From Clostridiales bacterium (GTDB lineage Bacteria > Bacillota > Clostridia > Lachnospirales > Lachnospiraceae), in the NCBI GenBank assembly GCA_020859965.1, contig JAJBVF010000229.1, positions 1 to 7,208 of the forward strand: DNA of 7,208 bases. The letters run 5' to 3'. How positions within the stretch are numbered: position 1 is the stretch's first letter; each line of letters starts with the position of its first letter. The notes beneath the pieces were generated by a model. The model searched no databases. It was not told where the DNA came from and saw only the letters and a list, made by a program, of their open reading frames with translations. Below, one piece after another: positions 1 through 5,202 of this stretch. The translations under genes and the position numbers were made by a program.

Positions 1-43
1 GATTATCTCATGGATTTCGAAAGCTGTAAAACCGCCGGCTTAT

Positions 44-243
44 TCATCGCTTACAATAAAGATGAGAAATTCCAAAAATAAAGATAGTTGTTATCCCTGC
101 GACGATCATATACGTATAAACGGAATCTACCATGGCAGTTATTTCCGGTCCATCTTCAAAATATTTTATAAAGTAGAACATGGTGATCTTTTATCGATGC
201 TCTTAATGAAAACAGACGAATCTTTATAGATTAACCTGCGCAT
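44..243 (-). pseudogene. Remnant of ABC-2 type transporter permease
   Basis: A ribosome site (GGAGAG) precedes an ATG at 243 that opens a reading frame beginning MRRLIYKDSS, similar in style to the N-termini of ABC-2 permeases. It stops at 168-166 after 25 codons. A second frame starting at 181 and ending at 44 encodes 45 residues (MFYFIKYFEDG...) with one hydrophobic stretch, roughly VYTYMIVAGITTIFIFGISH, ending CKR. This looks like a last transmembrane helix. An intact permease of this class has about 200-250 residues, so I infer one gene collapsed by internal deletion plus a frameshift. The start overlaps the end of the upstream ATPase remnant by 13 nt, as expected for a coupled ATPase-permease operon. 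A further ATG at 47 overlaps the TGA (ATGA) and opens only a 14-codon frame (MNKPAVLQLSKSMR), possibly another dead gene. The assignment rests mainly on the neighbouring ATPase remnant. Confidence 0.45.
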
Positions 244-462
244 GATGTCTCTCCTTTCGCGTAGAAAAGCATAATATCTTCTAATGTGGCACTGTTCATA
301 ATGATGTTCCTGTTCTTGTATTTCTTTTTGAAAGCTTCTTTGTCACGGACGAGACACTCTACATTCATATTTGTGCTCCGGTGTATGATGTAATCATCAA
401 GAGAGAGCAGTGCAAACGCTTCTTTTATGTATGAGAATTACATAATCTGCTATTTTCTGTAT
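231..462 (-). pseudogene. C-terminal remnant of ABC transporter ATP-binding protein
   Basis: Two minus-strand frames together spell the C-terminal part of a Clostridium-type ABC ATPase. From about 459 down to 424 the frame reads QKIADYVILIHK, the segment that normally follows the H-loop (compare ...LEKIADY..(I/L)HKG). The reading then shifts to a second frame (about 435 to 231) that includes SLDDYIIHRSTNMNVECLVR and ends ATLEDIMLFYAKGETSCAG. The LEDIMLFYxKGE ending is characteristic of these ATPases. Walker A, the signature motif, Walker B and the switch histidine are absent, and the second frame has a TAA two codons upstream of its first usable residue. The gene is therefore truncated and frameshifted and cannot make a working ATPase. 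It overlaps the permease start downstream, so the original order was ATPase then permease. The right-hand breakpoint lies near 460-467. Confidence 0.7.
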
Positions 463-557
463 ACACAGAAGAAAATATCGCTTACTACGAGGTGACGCTG
501 ACCGGTCTGTCGCCAATTGCTGTAGCATGGAAGCTCATCACGTAGTGATAGAATTGA
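463..557. other. Unassigned stretch between ABC remnant and promoter
   Basis: No intact gene is visible. A plus-strand frame with no start codon is open from about 431 to 550 and includes the segment VYTEENIAYYEVTLTGLSP, ending WKLIT before a TAG. Its composition looks protein-like, and it overlaps the ABC remnant only at its left end. I do not recognise it. It may be the tail of another decayed gene, which would make this point a junction between two dead genes. Confidence 0.3.
537..549. promoter_or_regulatory. Inverted repeat upstream of the DUF4160/DUF2442 promoter
   Basis: ATCAC-GTA-GTGAT is a perfect 5-3-5 inverted repeat. Its TCAC...GTGA core is shared with the second inverted repeat at 567-580, which lies inside the promoter. 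Two sites with the same core, with centres about 30 bp apart, suggest a cooperative operator pair for the downstream DNA-binding protein. This is inference from symmetry and position only. Confidence 0.35.
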
Positions 558-586
558 TTGAATTATTCACGATACCGTGATATAAT
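558..586 (+). promoter_or_regulatory. Sigma-A type promoter of the DUF4160/DUF2442 operon
   Basis: TTGAAT at 558-563 and TATAAT at 581-586 are separated by exactly 17 bp, and TG at 578-579 makes an extended -10. Transcription should start near 593, about 20 nt before the ATG at 612. The promoter looks fully functional although the first gene it serves is broken. Confidence 0.7.
567..580. promoter_or_regulatory. Candidate operator within the promoter spacer
   Basis: TCACG-ATAC-CGTGA, a perfect 5-4-5 inverted repeat, ends directly against the TATAAT box and lies between the -35 and -10. A protein bound here would block RNA polymerase. The downstream DUF2442 protein carries a helix-turn-helix-like C-terminus and is the natural candidate ligand, as in autorepressed toxin-antitoxin operons. 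Confidence 0.5.
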
Positions 587-611
587 AATGGCGGAAAGAT
601 GGTGTTATGAA

Positions 612-866
612 ATGCCGACGTTATCAAGGTTTTATGGAATAGTAATCAGAATGTATTTTTTTACAAAGTGAATATAATCTATCACATATCATGCGATTTA
701 CAATGAAGATGTAGCGGCGATTGATTTTATGACAAGACAGGTGCTGGAAGGACATCTGCCGAATAAAGCGATGGATATGGTTCAGGAGTGAATTGCTCTG
801 CATGAAGAGGAGCTGATGCATATTTGGGAAACGCAGGAATTTAAGTTTATTTCTCCATTGGAGTAA
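612..866 (+). pseudogene. Decayed DUF4160 family gene (putative toxin-like partner)
   Basis: Read with repairs, this encodes a DUF4160 protein of about 84 residues. It opens MPTLSRFYGIVIRMYFF, continues with an EYNLSHIHA segment matching the family's conserved PHxHxxY region, then has VLEGHLPNKAMDMVQE and IALHEEELMHIWETQEF. Frame 0 from the ATG meets a TGA at 669-671. Residues EYNLSHI are found one frame over (670-689), and frame 0 resumes at 690 with HAIYNED, so two compensating indels lie about 20 nt apart. A second in-frame TGA at 789-791 replaces the Trp expected in VQ(E)WIxLH. The natural stop TAA at 864-866 is still in frame with the start. The product is therefore at most a 19-residue peptide. 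DUF4160 genes are commonly encoded next to DUF2442 genes, as here, and the pair behaves genomically like a toxin-antitoxin system. The biochemical role of DUF4160 is not known to me. Confidence 0.85.
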
Positions 867-879
867 AGGAGGAAGCGAT

Positions 880-1317
880 ATGTTTCATAAAATAAGAAAT
901 GTTGCAGCAACGGAAGATTTTGTCCTGATTGTTCAGTTTTCAGAAGGAGTAACAAAGAGGTACGATCTAAAGCCACTATTTGAAAAAATACCAGCATTCA
1001 AAGCTTTTCAGCAATCCGCTGATTTATACTATTCAGTAGAAGTAGATGTTGGCGGATATGGAATCATATGGAATGACGATCTGGATTTAGCATGTGATGA
1101 ACTTTGGGATAACGGAGAGGTAGTAGAAACAGAATTCGATGGAATGCTGTCCTTTGGAGAAGCTGCGTTTTTGTGGGGATTAAATGAAAGTACATTGCGT
1201 AAGGCTGTCGTATATGGTAAGCTGAAAAATGGAATTGATGTGCAGAAATTTGGAAAACAATGGGTGGTTTTGAAAAGTGCTATGATCAGGGAATATGGTG
1301 ATGAAATGGTAGTGTAA
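880..1317 (+). CDS. DUF2442 domain protein with C-terminal DNA-binding-like domain (antitoxin-like)
   Basis: The 145-residue protein appears intact. Residues 1-80 form a DUF2442 domain, with the typical opening MFHKIRNVAATEDFVLIVQF, a YDLKPLF segment at 28-34 and VGGYGIIWNDDLDL around 57-70. Residues 89-140 (LSFGEAAFLWGLNESTLRKA, then GKLKNGID and KFGKQWVVLKSAMIREYG) resemble the helix-turn-helix/excisionase-like tail found in antitoxin-type regulators. Here LWGLNESTLRKAV would be the DNA-contacting helical pair. The start is fixed by AGGAGG at 867-872, seven bases before the ATG. The SD begins immediately after the TAA of the DUF4160 pseudogene, so the two genes were one translationally adjacent operon. 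The likely role is neutralising the lost partner and binding the inverted repeats at 567-580 and 537-549 to autorepress. With the partner dead, it is an orphan that could still act as a repressor. The family call is firm; the antitoxin role is inference. Confidence 0.85.
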   Translation: MFHKIRNVAATEDFVLIVQFSEGVTKRYDLKPLFEKIPAFKAFQQSADLYYSVEVDVGGYGIIWNDDLDLACDELWDNGEVVETEFDGMLSFGEAAFLWGLNESTLRKAVVYGKLKNGIDVQKFGKQWVVLKSAMIREYGDEMVV

Positions 1318-1396
1318 TTAATTCAGTTAAAGGCACTTTTAAAATATCTAAAAAGTGGTTGCTACTGGCGGGAACAACGAAAAGGAGGATATTGAG

Positions 1397-2032
1397 ATGG
1401 CAGGAAGAGCAGGCGGAGGACATTCCATGTCCGGTGGGGGAAGAAGAGGACCATCCGGTGGCGGAAGACCGATGGGAAGTAATGCAGGAAGAGAACCATC
1501 CGGTGGCGGAAGATCGATGGAAGGTAATGCAGGAAGAGGCTCAGCAGGTAGCAGGAGACCGATGGGAAGTTCCGCAAACAGAGGTCTGCAGGGATCAGGC
1601 AGCGGAAACAGAGGCTCGGCTGGCGGTTCCGGCCGGCAGATGACGCCCGGAGGTGGTCGTACAATGGCAGGCGGTGCGGGCAGAGCCCCGGCAGGTGGCC
1701 CGGGAAACAGCGGCATGGGGCGTTCGGACAGAAGTATGGGACGACCAGGCGGTGAAATGGGCCATCCCGGCAGCGCTCCGCATCCGGCAGGGATGAGAAG
1801 ACGTCCGCTGCATCCGCCTATGCTGCCATTTGGCATGCGCCATGCGCCGGGGATGAGCATGATGGGATACGATGAGTCCTGGCGAGTCATGATGGCTCTG
1901 GAGGCCCTGATGGGAGGCAGCTTTGATCCGGTTCATATTGATCTTGTAGAGCGATTCTTCGGCAGGCGTTTTGCGCCGCATGAATATGCGGATTTATATT
2001 ATTGGATGCGCGACTATATGAGAATGTGGTGA
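1397..2032 (+). CDS. Gly/Arg/Met-rich repetitive protein of unknown function
   Basis: The product has 211 residues. The ATG at 1397 is chosen because AAAGGAGG ends eight bases upstream; a longer frame from a GTG at 1355 has no such site. Residues 1-140 are low-complexity and almost certainly disordered, rich in Gly, Arg, Ser, Pro and Met, with RGG/GGGR-like motifs. They include three tandem 15-residue units at 19-63 (PSGGGRPMGSNAGRE and variants). From about residue 141 the composition changes to a compact, partly helical tail (SWRVMMALEALMGGSFDPVH, ERFFGRRFAPHEYADLYYWM) ending in an aromatic-rich MRDYMRMW. I see no signal peptide, membrane segment or catalytic motif. The basic Gly/Arg region suggests nucleic-acid or polyanion binding or a condensate-forming segment, but nothing proves this. 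I do not recognise the family. It lies 79 bp beyond the DUF2442 gene without an obvious terminator, so cotranscription is possible. Confidence 0.75.
   Translation: MAGRAGGGHSMSGGGRRGPSGGGRPMGSNAGREPSGGGRSMEGNAGRGSAGSRRPMGSSANRGLQGSGSGNRGSAGGSGRQMTPGGGRTMAGGAGRAPAGGPGNSGMGRSDRSMGRPGGEMGHPGSAPHPAGMRRRPLHPPMLPFGMRHAPGMSMMGYDESWRVMMALEALMGGSFDPVHIDLVERFFGRRFAPHEYADLYYWMRDYMRMW
1451..1585 (+). repeat. Three tandem 45-bp units within the Gly-rich gene
   Basis: Units at 1451-1495, 1496-1540 and 1541-1585 each encode 15 residues (P/S-S/A-G-G/S-G/R-R-x-M-x-x-x-A-x-R-x). The first two units are close at DNA level, both beginning CCATCCGGTGGCGGAAGA, while the third has diverged. In-frame repeat copies such as these can vary in number by slippage or recombination without breaking the gene. 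Confidence 0.8.
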
Positions 2033-2065
2033 ATGATTGTAAACCTGAATTTTGTCACATATAGA

Positions 2066-2098
2066 TGATGTCTGGCATTACAGGCTGATCAGACATCA
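2066..2098. promoter_or_regulatory. 9-bp inverted repeat before the cysteine hydrolase gene
   Basis: TGATGTCTG (2066-2074) and CAGACATCA (2090-2098) are perfectly complementary, separated by 15 nt. No T-tract follows, so it is a poor intrinsic terminator. It lies 33-65 bp before the ATG at 2131 and overlaps a weak possible promoter (TTACAG at 2078-2083, TATAAG at 2100-2105, 16-bp spacer). It could be an operator or an mRNA leader hairpin. Confidence 0.4.
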
Positions 2099-2130
2099 AT
2101 ATAAGCGGATTCGTAAAGGAGAAAACGGAA

Positions 2131-2766
2131 ATGAAAGTATTGATCGCAGTGGATATGCAGAATGATTTTATCGATGGAGCGCTTGGCACAAAGGAAGCAA
2201 TAGCGATTGTGGACAATGTACGTGCGAAAATTGATCGGTATCTTGAAAACGGGGATGTGGTGATTTATACACGGGATACGCATACAGAAGACTATCTTCA
2301 GAGTCAGGAAGGGCGCAATTTGCCGGTCGTGCATTGTGTGAAAGGAACGCCTGGCTGGGAAATTTCGGAGAAGGTGTATGTGGACGGTTGTACAGTGGTG
2401 GACAAGCCATCGTTTGGTTCGCTGACGTTGCCAGAGACTCTGCAGGATTCTGTAAAAAAACCTGAACGGATGAGTGATTCTGTGGGACACAGTGAAGTGA
2501 CGCGTGAGTCTGTAAGACATGACGTGGAAATGAACCAGAATGAGAAATCCGGGCATGGTGAAGCAATCGATGAAGAAAATATAGAGTCGATAGAGCTGAT
2601 TGGTCTTTGTACAGATATCTGTGTGATTTCGAATGCGATGATTCTTAAGGCAGCGTACCCGGAAGTGCCGATTACTGTAGATGCGTCCTGCTGTGCAGGG
2701 GTGACACCGGAGAGCCATGAGAATGCATTGAATGCAATGCGGATGTGTCAGATACAGGTAAAGTAA
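2131..2766 (+). CDS. Isochorismatase-fold cysteine hydrolase, nicotinamidase-like, with repeat insert
   Basis: The product has 211 residues; similar clostridial enzymes are usually about 170-185. Catalytic triad candidates are D8 (in VDMQNDF), K92 (VVDKPSFGS) and C164 (GLCTDICV, the family's cysteine motif). D49 and H51 (RDTHTEDY) and H68 (VVHCVKGTPGWE) match metal-binding positions of nicotinamidases, but the middle histidine of the DxHxxxxxH pattern is not evident. The expected reaction is hydrolysis of nicotinamide, or a related amide, to the acid and ammonia in the cytosol (NAD salvage). The start is supported by AAAGGAG at about 2116-2122. Between K92 and the C164 strand lies a charged insert, residues about 105-152, with three 10-residue repeats; it falls on a surface connection and leaves every motif intact. 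The C-terminus is complete (MCQIQVK). The hydrolase family is firm; the exact substrate is not established. Confidence 0.88.
   Translation: MKVLIAVDMQNDFIDGALGTKEAIAIVDNVRAKIDRYLENGDVVIYTRDTHTEDYLQSQEGRNLPVVHCVKGTPGWEISEKVYVDGCTVVDKPSFGSLTLPETLQDSVKKPERMSDSVGHSEVTRESVRHDVEMNQNEKSGHGEAIDEENIESIELIGLCTDICVISNAMILKAAYPEVPITVDASCCAGVTPESHENALNAMRMCQIQVK
2446..2535 (+). repeat. Three 30-bp degenerate tandem repeats encoding the hydrolase insert
   Basis: Three consecutive 30-bp units encode DSVKKPERMS, DSVGHSEVTR and ESVRHDVEMN. Each begins GA(T/G)TCTGT(A/G) at DNA level (2446, 2476, 2506). The 10-residue period marks the inserted segment as repeat-derived rather than part of the enzyme fold. Confidence 0.7.
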
Positions 2767-2778
2767 GATTCTACTCGT

Positions 2779-2878
2779 TAACTTATCGGAAGAAGAGTAC
2801 GCAAGCTCTCCACTGCCGCTCCGGTCGGTGCTAAACGAGCGCCACTGGCGTTCAGCACCTTCTCCTTCCGATAAGTTA
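2779..2878. repeat. Long imperfect palindrome between convergent genes (possible bidirectional terminator or mobile repeat)
   Basis: TAACTTATCGGAAG (2779-2792) pairs perfectly with CTTCCGATAAGTTA (2865-2878). Inside lie further nested arms: GGTGCT (2827-2832) with AGCACC (2854-2859), and CGCC (2840-2843) with GGCG (2847-2850) around an ACT loop. The whole forms a branched or long hairpin of about 100 nt. It sits 13 bp after the stop of the hydrolase gene and 26 bp beyond the stop of the convergent transporter gene, the right place for a bidirectional terminator. There is no clear U-tract on either side, and it is larger than a typical terminator. A dispersed palindromic (REP/MITE-like) element is therefore an equal alternative. 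Confidence 0.6.
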
Positions 2879-2903
2879 TATCATGTAAAACAGGCATAAA
2901 TGT

Positions 2904-4235
2904 TCAGAAATCAGAGGTACTTCTTCTGGCTTCAAGAGCGTCTGTCATCTCTTTTCGAATATTGTCCAGTTTATAAAACCAGGTAAGGACAGTGATTGCC
3001 GCGCAAAGGATGATTGGAATCCAGATGAAGCAGATTTCTATATAGGAGAGTGCTTTGGCAGTCTGTACTGTATTTGCGATATATCCTCCGCTTTTTAAAA
3101 ACGCGCCGATGATAAAGCTGGTGAGTCCCATACCACCTTTCACAAAGAAACCCTGAAATGCAGCAATCAATCCTGATACACTTGCATTTTTCCTGTATTC
3201 GGAATAATCGATGACATCCGGCTGCATGGAAAATGTGATACCGAAGATACCATAAATGCCCAATCCTGTGATGACCAGTCCGAGGAGCAGACAAGCGGCG
3301 GAATTCTTTCCGGCAAAGATCACCAGATCTCCTGCCACATAGAGTGCAACACTGAAGAACATCAGATTTCGTTTGCTGAAGTGTTTTTCCAGGGCGGGCA
3401 GCAACAATAGCATCGGAAGACCGGAAAGAATGCCCAGAATGCCAACCAGGGAAAGCCAGTCTTCTCTGCCAAGGTTGTATTTGAAATAATAGATCACCGT
3501 CGTACTTCTTACAACGTAGAGTGAAAAATAGAACAGATTCAGCAGAAAAAGAATCCACGCCTGTCCGGTAAGCCCTTTAAAATCTTCTCTCAAAGAGCTG
3601 TGTTTCTGATTGATCGTCGGTGGAACAACTTCTTTTGTGCTCGCAAAGGTGATAAAGAAGATCAGCATAGCTAAGACACCATACATGGACATGGTGATGA
3701 GATAGCCGCGTGCTTCACTCCCCTGCCCGAAATATTTCACCAGCGGAGATGTGATTGTCATTACGATTGCTGTACCTGCCATGGCACAGATCATTCGTGT
3801 GGAGACAAGAATATCCCGTTCGTGTACGTCTGAGGTCAGACGCGGAACGATTGTATTGAGCGGAATATTTACTACAGTATATGCCGTACACAGCAGACAA
3901 TAGGTAACATAAGCCCAGATCAGCTTTCCCGTACTTCCAAAGTCCGGAATGATAAAAGTCAGAACTGTAAATACTGCAAACGGAACTGCACCGACGATAA
4001 AATAAGGGCGTCCCTGTCCCCAGCGGGTGTTTGTCCGGTCTACAATGAGTCCCATGCCAGTGTCTGTAAAAGCGTCAATAAATTTTGTGACCAGCATCAT
4101 GGTACCGGCTGCGGCTGCTGAAATCCCAAATACATCTGTATAAAAAACCATCAGATAGGATGCCATGGTGCTGAATACGAGGTTACATCCCAGATCTCCG
4201 ATGCCGTATCCGATTCGTTTTCCCCATTTTTTCAT
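2904..4235 (-). CDS. GPH-family cation:sugar symporter
   Basis: This 443-residue integral membrane protein with about 12 hydrophobic segments belongs to the glycoside-pentoside-hexuronide:cation symporter family (MelB relatives); length is normal. The N-terminal signature is clear: YGIGDLG at 10-16, FYTDVFG at 31-37, then FIDAFTDTGMGLIVDRTNTR at 52-71 followed by WGQGRPYF, the family's D-A-x-x-D-x-x-M-G-x-x-x-D-R-T...R-W-G-x-x-R-P pattern. D54 and D58 correspond to MelB's cation-site aspartates D55 and D59, so cation coupling is expected. The residue aligned with MelB sugar-binding D19 is N18, pointing to a different substrate. A second conserved half-motif, MQPDVIDYSEYRK, lies about 337-349. 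The ATG at 4235 has AGGAG ten bases upstream. It lies 70 bp downstream of the dehydrogenase on the same strand and probably shares its promoter. The substrate is presumably the sugar or polyol handled by that enzyme. Confidence 0.92.
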   Translation of the reverse strand: MKKWGKRIGYGIGDLGCNLVFSTMASYLMVFYTDVFGISAAAAGTMMLVTKFIDAFTDTGMGLIVDRTNTRWGQGRPYFIVGAVPFAVFTVLTFIIPDFGSTGKLIWAYVTYCLLCTAYTVVNIPLNTIVPRLTSDVHERDILVSTRMICAMAGTAIVMTITSPLVKYFGQGSEARGYLITMSMYGVLAMLIFFITFASTKEVVPPTINQKHSSLREDFKGLTGQAWILFLLNLFYFSLYVVRSTTVIYYFKYNLGREDWLSLVGILGILSGLPMLLLLPALEKHFSKRNLMFFSVALYVAGDLVIFAGKNSAACLLLGLVITGLGIYGIFGITFSMQPDVIDYSEYRKNASVSGLIAAFQGFFVKGGMGLTSFIIGAFLKSGGYIANTVQTAKALSYIEICFIWIPIILCAAITVLTWFYKLDNIRKEMTDALEARRSTSDF

Positions 4236-4254
4236 TATATATTTTCTCCTTAAA

Positions 4255-4269
4255 CAGGCTTGATGCCTG
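4255..4269 (-). promoter_or_regulatory. Intercistronic hairpin before the symporter gene
   Basis: On the minus strand, CAGGC-ATCAA-GCCTG is a 5-bp, 5-nt-loop hairpin followed by TTTAAGGAG, that is, it abuts the symporter's ribosome site. It could tune symporter translation or protect mRNA after processing. The stem is short and the U-run is only three bases, so full termination is unlikely. Confidence 0.35.
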
Positions 4270-4305
4270 GTATGTTTGTATCATTGAATGTAAGGATGGA
4301 AAGAC

Positions 4306-5082
4306 TTAAAAACAGGTAAACGCCCCATCTATGATGAAATCGGAACCTGTAGTAAATGTGCTTGTATCTCCCGCAAGATAAACGCAAATTGATTCCAGTT
4401 CTTCCGGCTTGCCCATTCTGCCAAGCGGCGCCATCGCGTTCCACTGCTCGATCAGAGGAACCAGCGTCGGAGAGTTCAGTGTAAGTTCTGTACCGATGTA
4501 TCCGGGACTGATACTGTTTACACGAACGCCGCGTTTGGCCCATTCGATCGCCAGAGATTTTGTCAGCTGGATCACACCGGCTTTTGACGCATTGTATGCG
4601 CATTGCGGCTGTGGAACATTGACAATATGCGCGGACATGGAAGCCGTATTAATGATCGAACCGCCGCCGTTTTTCAGCATATATTTTCCGGCTGCGATAT
4701 CTGTGAGAAAAATACCGTTCAGGTTGATATTAATCACCTTCAGCCATTGCTCATAGGACATTTCTTCTGCTGGAGCATTGATACAGATACCGGCATTGTT
4801 GTGGCAGAAATGGATGCCGCCCAGTTCCTCTGCAACCTGATTTACCATGTTTTCTACCTGTTCTTTGTCTGTACAGTCTGTCTGGATTGCAATTATCCTG
4901 CGGCCGGTCTGCGCCGCAATCTCTTTCGCAGTTTTTTCTGCTTCCGCAATGTCAAGATCCACGATCGCTACATCTGCTCCCGCTTCCGCGAATGCCGTCG
5001 CTGTGCACTTCCCAATGCCGCGTGCTGCGCCTGTGACAAAGCCTTTTTTTCCGTCCAGCCTCATTTTCTCGATAATTCCCAT
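4306..5082 (-). CDS. Short-chain dehydrogenase/reductase, sugar/polyol type
   Basis: The product is a 258-residue classical SDR. The ATG at 5082 is chosen because AAAGGAGG lies seven bases upstream; an in-frame ATG at 5163 would add 27 unrelated residues and would start upstream of the promoter. Motifs in order are the cofactor loop TGAARGIG at 17-24, acidic D42 after strand 2 (VDLD, suggesting NAD(H) over NADP(H)), NNAG at 95-98, catalytic N120, S148, Y163 and K167 (YNASK), and PG at 193-194. Segments NTASMSAHIVNVPQPQ, SISPGYIGTELT and LAGDTSTFTTGSDFIIDGAF are typical of the sorbose reductase/mannitol-arabinitol dehydrogenase branch. The enzyme probably interconverts a polyol and a ketose in the cytosol. 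It is first in a minus-strand operon with the GPH symporter and divergent from a ROK regulator, which supports carbohydrate use. The SDR family is certain; the exact substrate is open (hydroxysteroid or other alcohols are not excluded by motifs alone). Confidence 0.93.
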   Translation of the reverse strand: MGIIEKMRLDGKKGFVTGAARGIGKCTATAFAEAGADVAIVDLDIAEAEKTAKEIAAQTGRRIIAIQTDCTDKEQVENMVNQVAEELGGIHFCHNNAGICINAPAEEMSYEQWLKVININLNGIFLTDIAAGKYMLKNGGGSIINTASMSAHIVNVPQPQCAYNASKAGVIQLTKSLAIEWAKRGVRVNSISPGYIGTELTLNSPTLVPLIEQWNAMAPLGRMGKPEELESICVYLAGDTSTFTTGSDFIIDGAFTCF

Positions 5083-5132
5083 TGTCGTTCCTCCTTTTGA
5101 TTGTAAAAAATAAATTTGTAAAATAGATTTAC

Positions 5133-5144
5133 TAAATGCATTTA
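5133..5144. promoter_or_regulatory. 12-bp palindrome at the dehydrogenase transcription start
   Basis: TAAATGCATTTA is a perfect palindrome lying directly downstream of the -10 box (5146-5151) of the minus-strand promoter, so the predicted start of transcription falls inside it. A dimeric regulator bound here would block initiation. The divergently encoded ROK protein is the obvious candidate. Confidence 0.5.
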
Positions 5145-5145
5145 C

Positions 5146-5174
5146 ATAATAATGGAAATTCATAAATTCGTCAA
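5146..5174 (-). promoter_or_regulatory. Promoter of the dehydrogenase-symporter operon
   Basis: On the minus strand, TTGACG (5174-5169) and TATTAT (5151-5146) are separated by exactly 17 bp. The predicted start is near 5139, giving an AT-rich leader of about 57 nt before the ATG at 5082. The leader holds two copies of TTTTACAA, 15 bp apart (5116-5123 and 5101-5108 on the plus strand). Confidence 0.7.
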
Positions 5175-5202
5175 CCCCGCAAATAGAAACAAAATTTGAG
5201 GA

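Noticed and set aside
624..997. Minus-strand small open frames opposite the DUF4160 pseudogene and the DUF2442 start
   Set aside because: The plus strand gives recognisable families here; the minus-strand products match nothing and lack ribosome sites.
1328..1355. CACTTTT/AAAAGTG inverted repeat after the DUF2442 gene as a terminator
   Set aside because: The stem is AT-rich, has only two G-C pairs, and no U-tract follows; it is too weak to call.
1451..1585. Possible CRISPR-like array
   Set aside because: The repeats are contiguous, in frame with a coding region, and have no unique spacers.
1348..1890. Minus-strand open frame of 180 codons, proline-rich
   Set aside because: It is the mirror of the Gly-rich gene on the plus strand (Gly codons read as Pro), has no ribosome site, and has no family resemblance.
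2089..2718. Minus-strand open frame of 209 codons opposite the cysteine hydrolase
   Set aside because: The plus strand encodes a clear enzyme with all catalytic motifs; the antisense translation is rich in His, Cys and Arg and looks random.
4409..5113. Plus-strand open frames opposite the dehydrogenase
   Set aside because: These are shadows of a well-defined SDR gene, with no SD and unnatural composition.
5083..5163. 27-residue N-terminal extension of the dehydrogenase from an ATG at 5163
   Set aside because: The extension would start upstream of the predicted transcription start and has no SDR similarity, whereas ATG 5082 has a strong AAAGGAGG.
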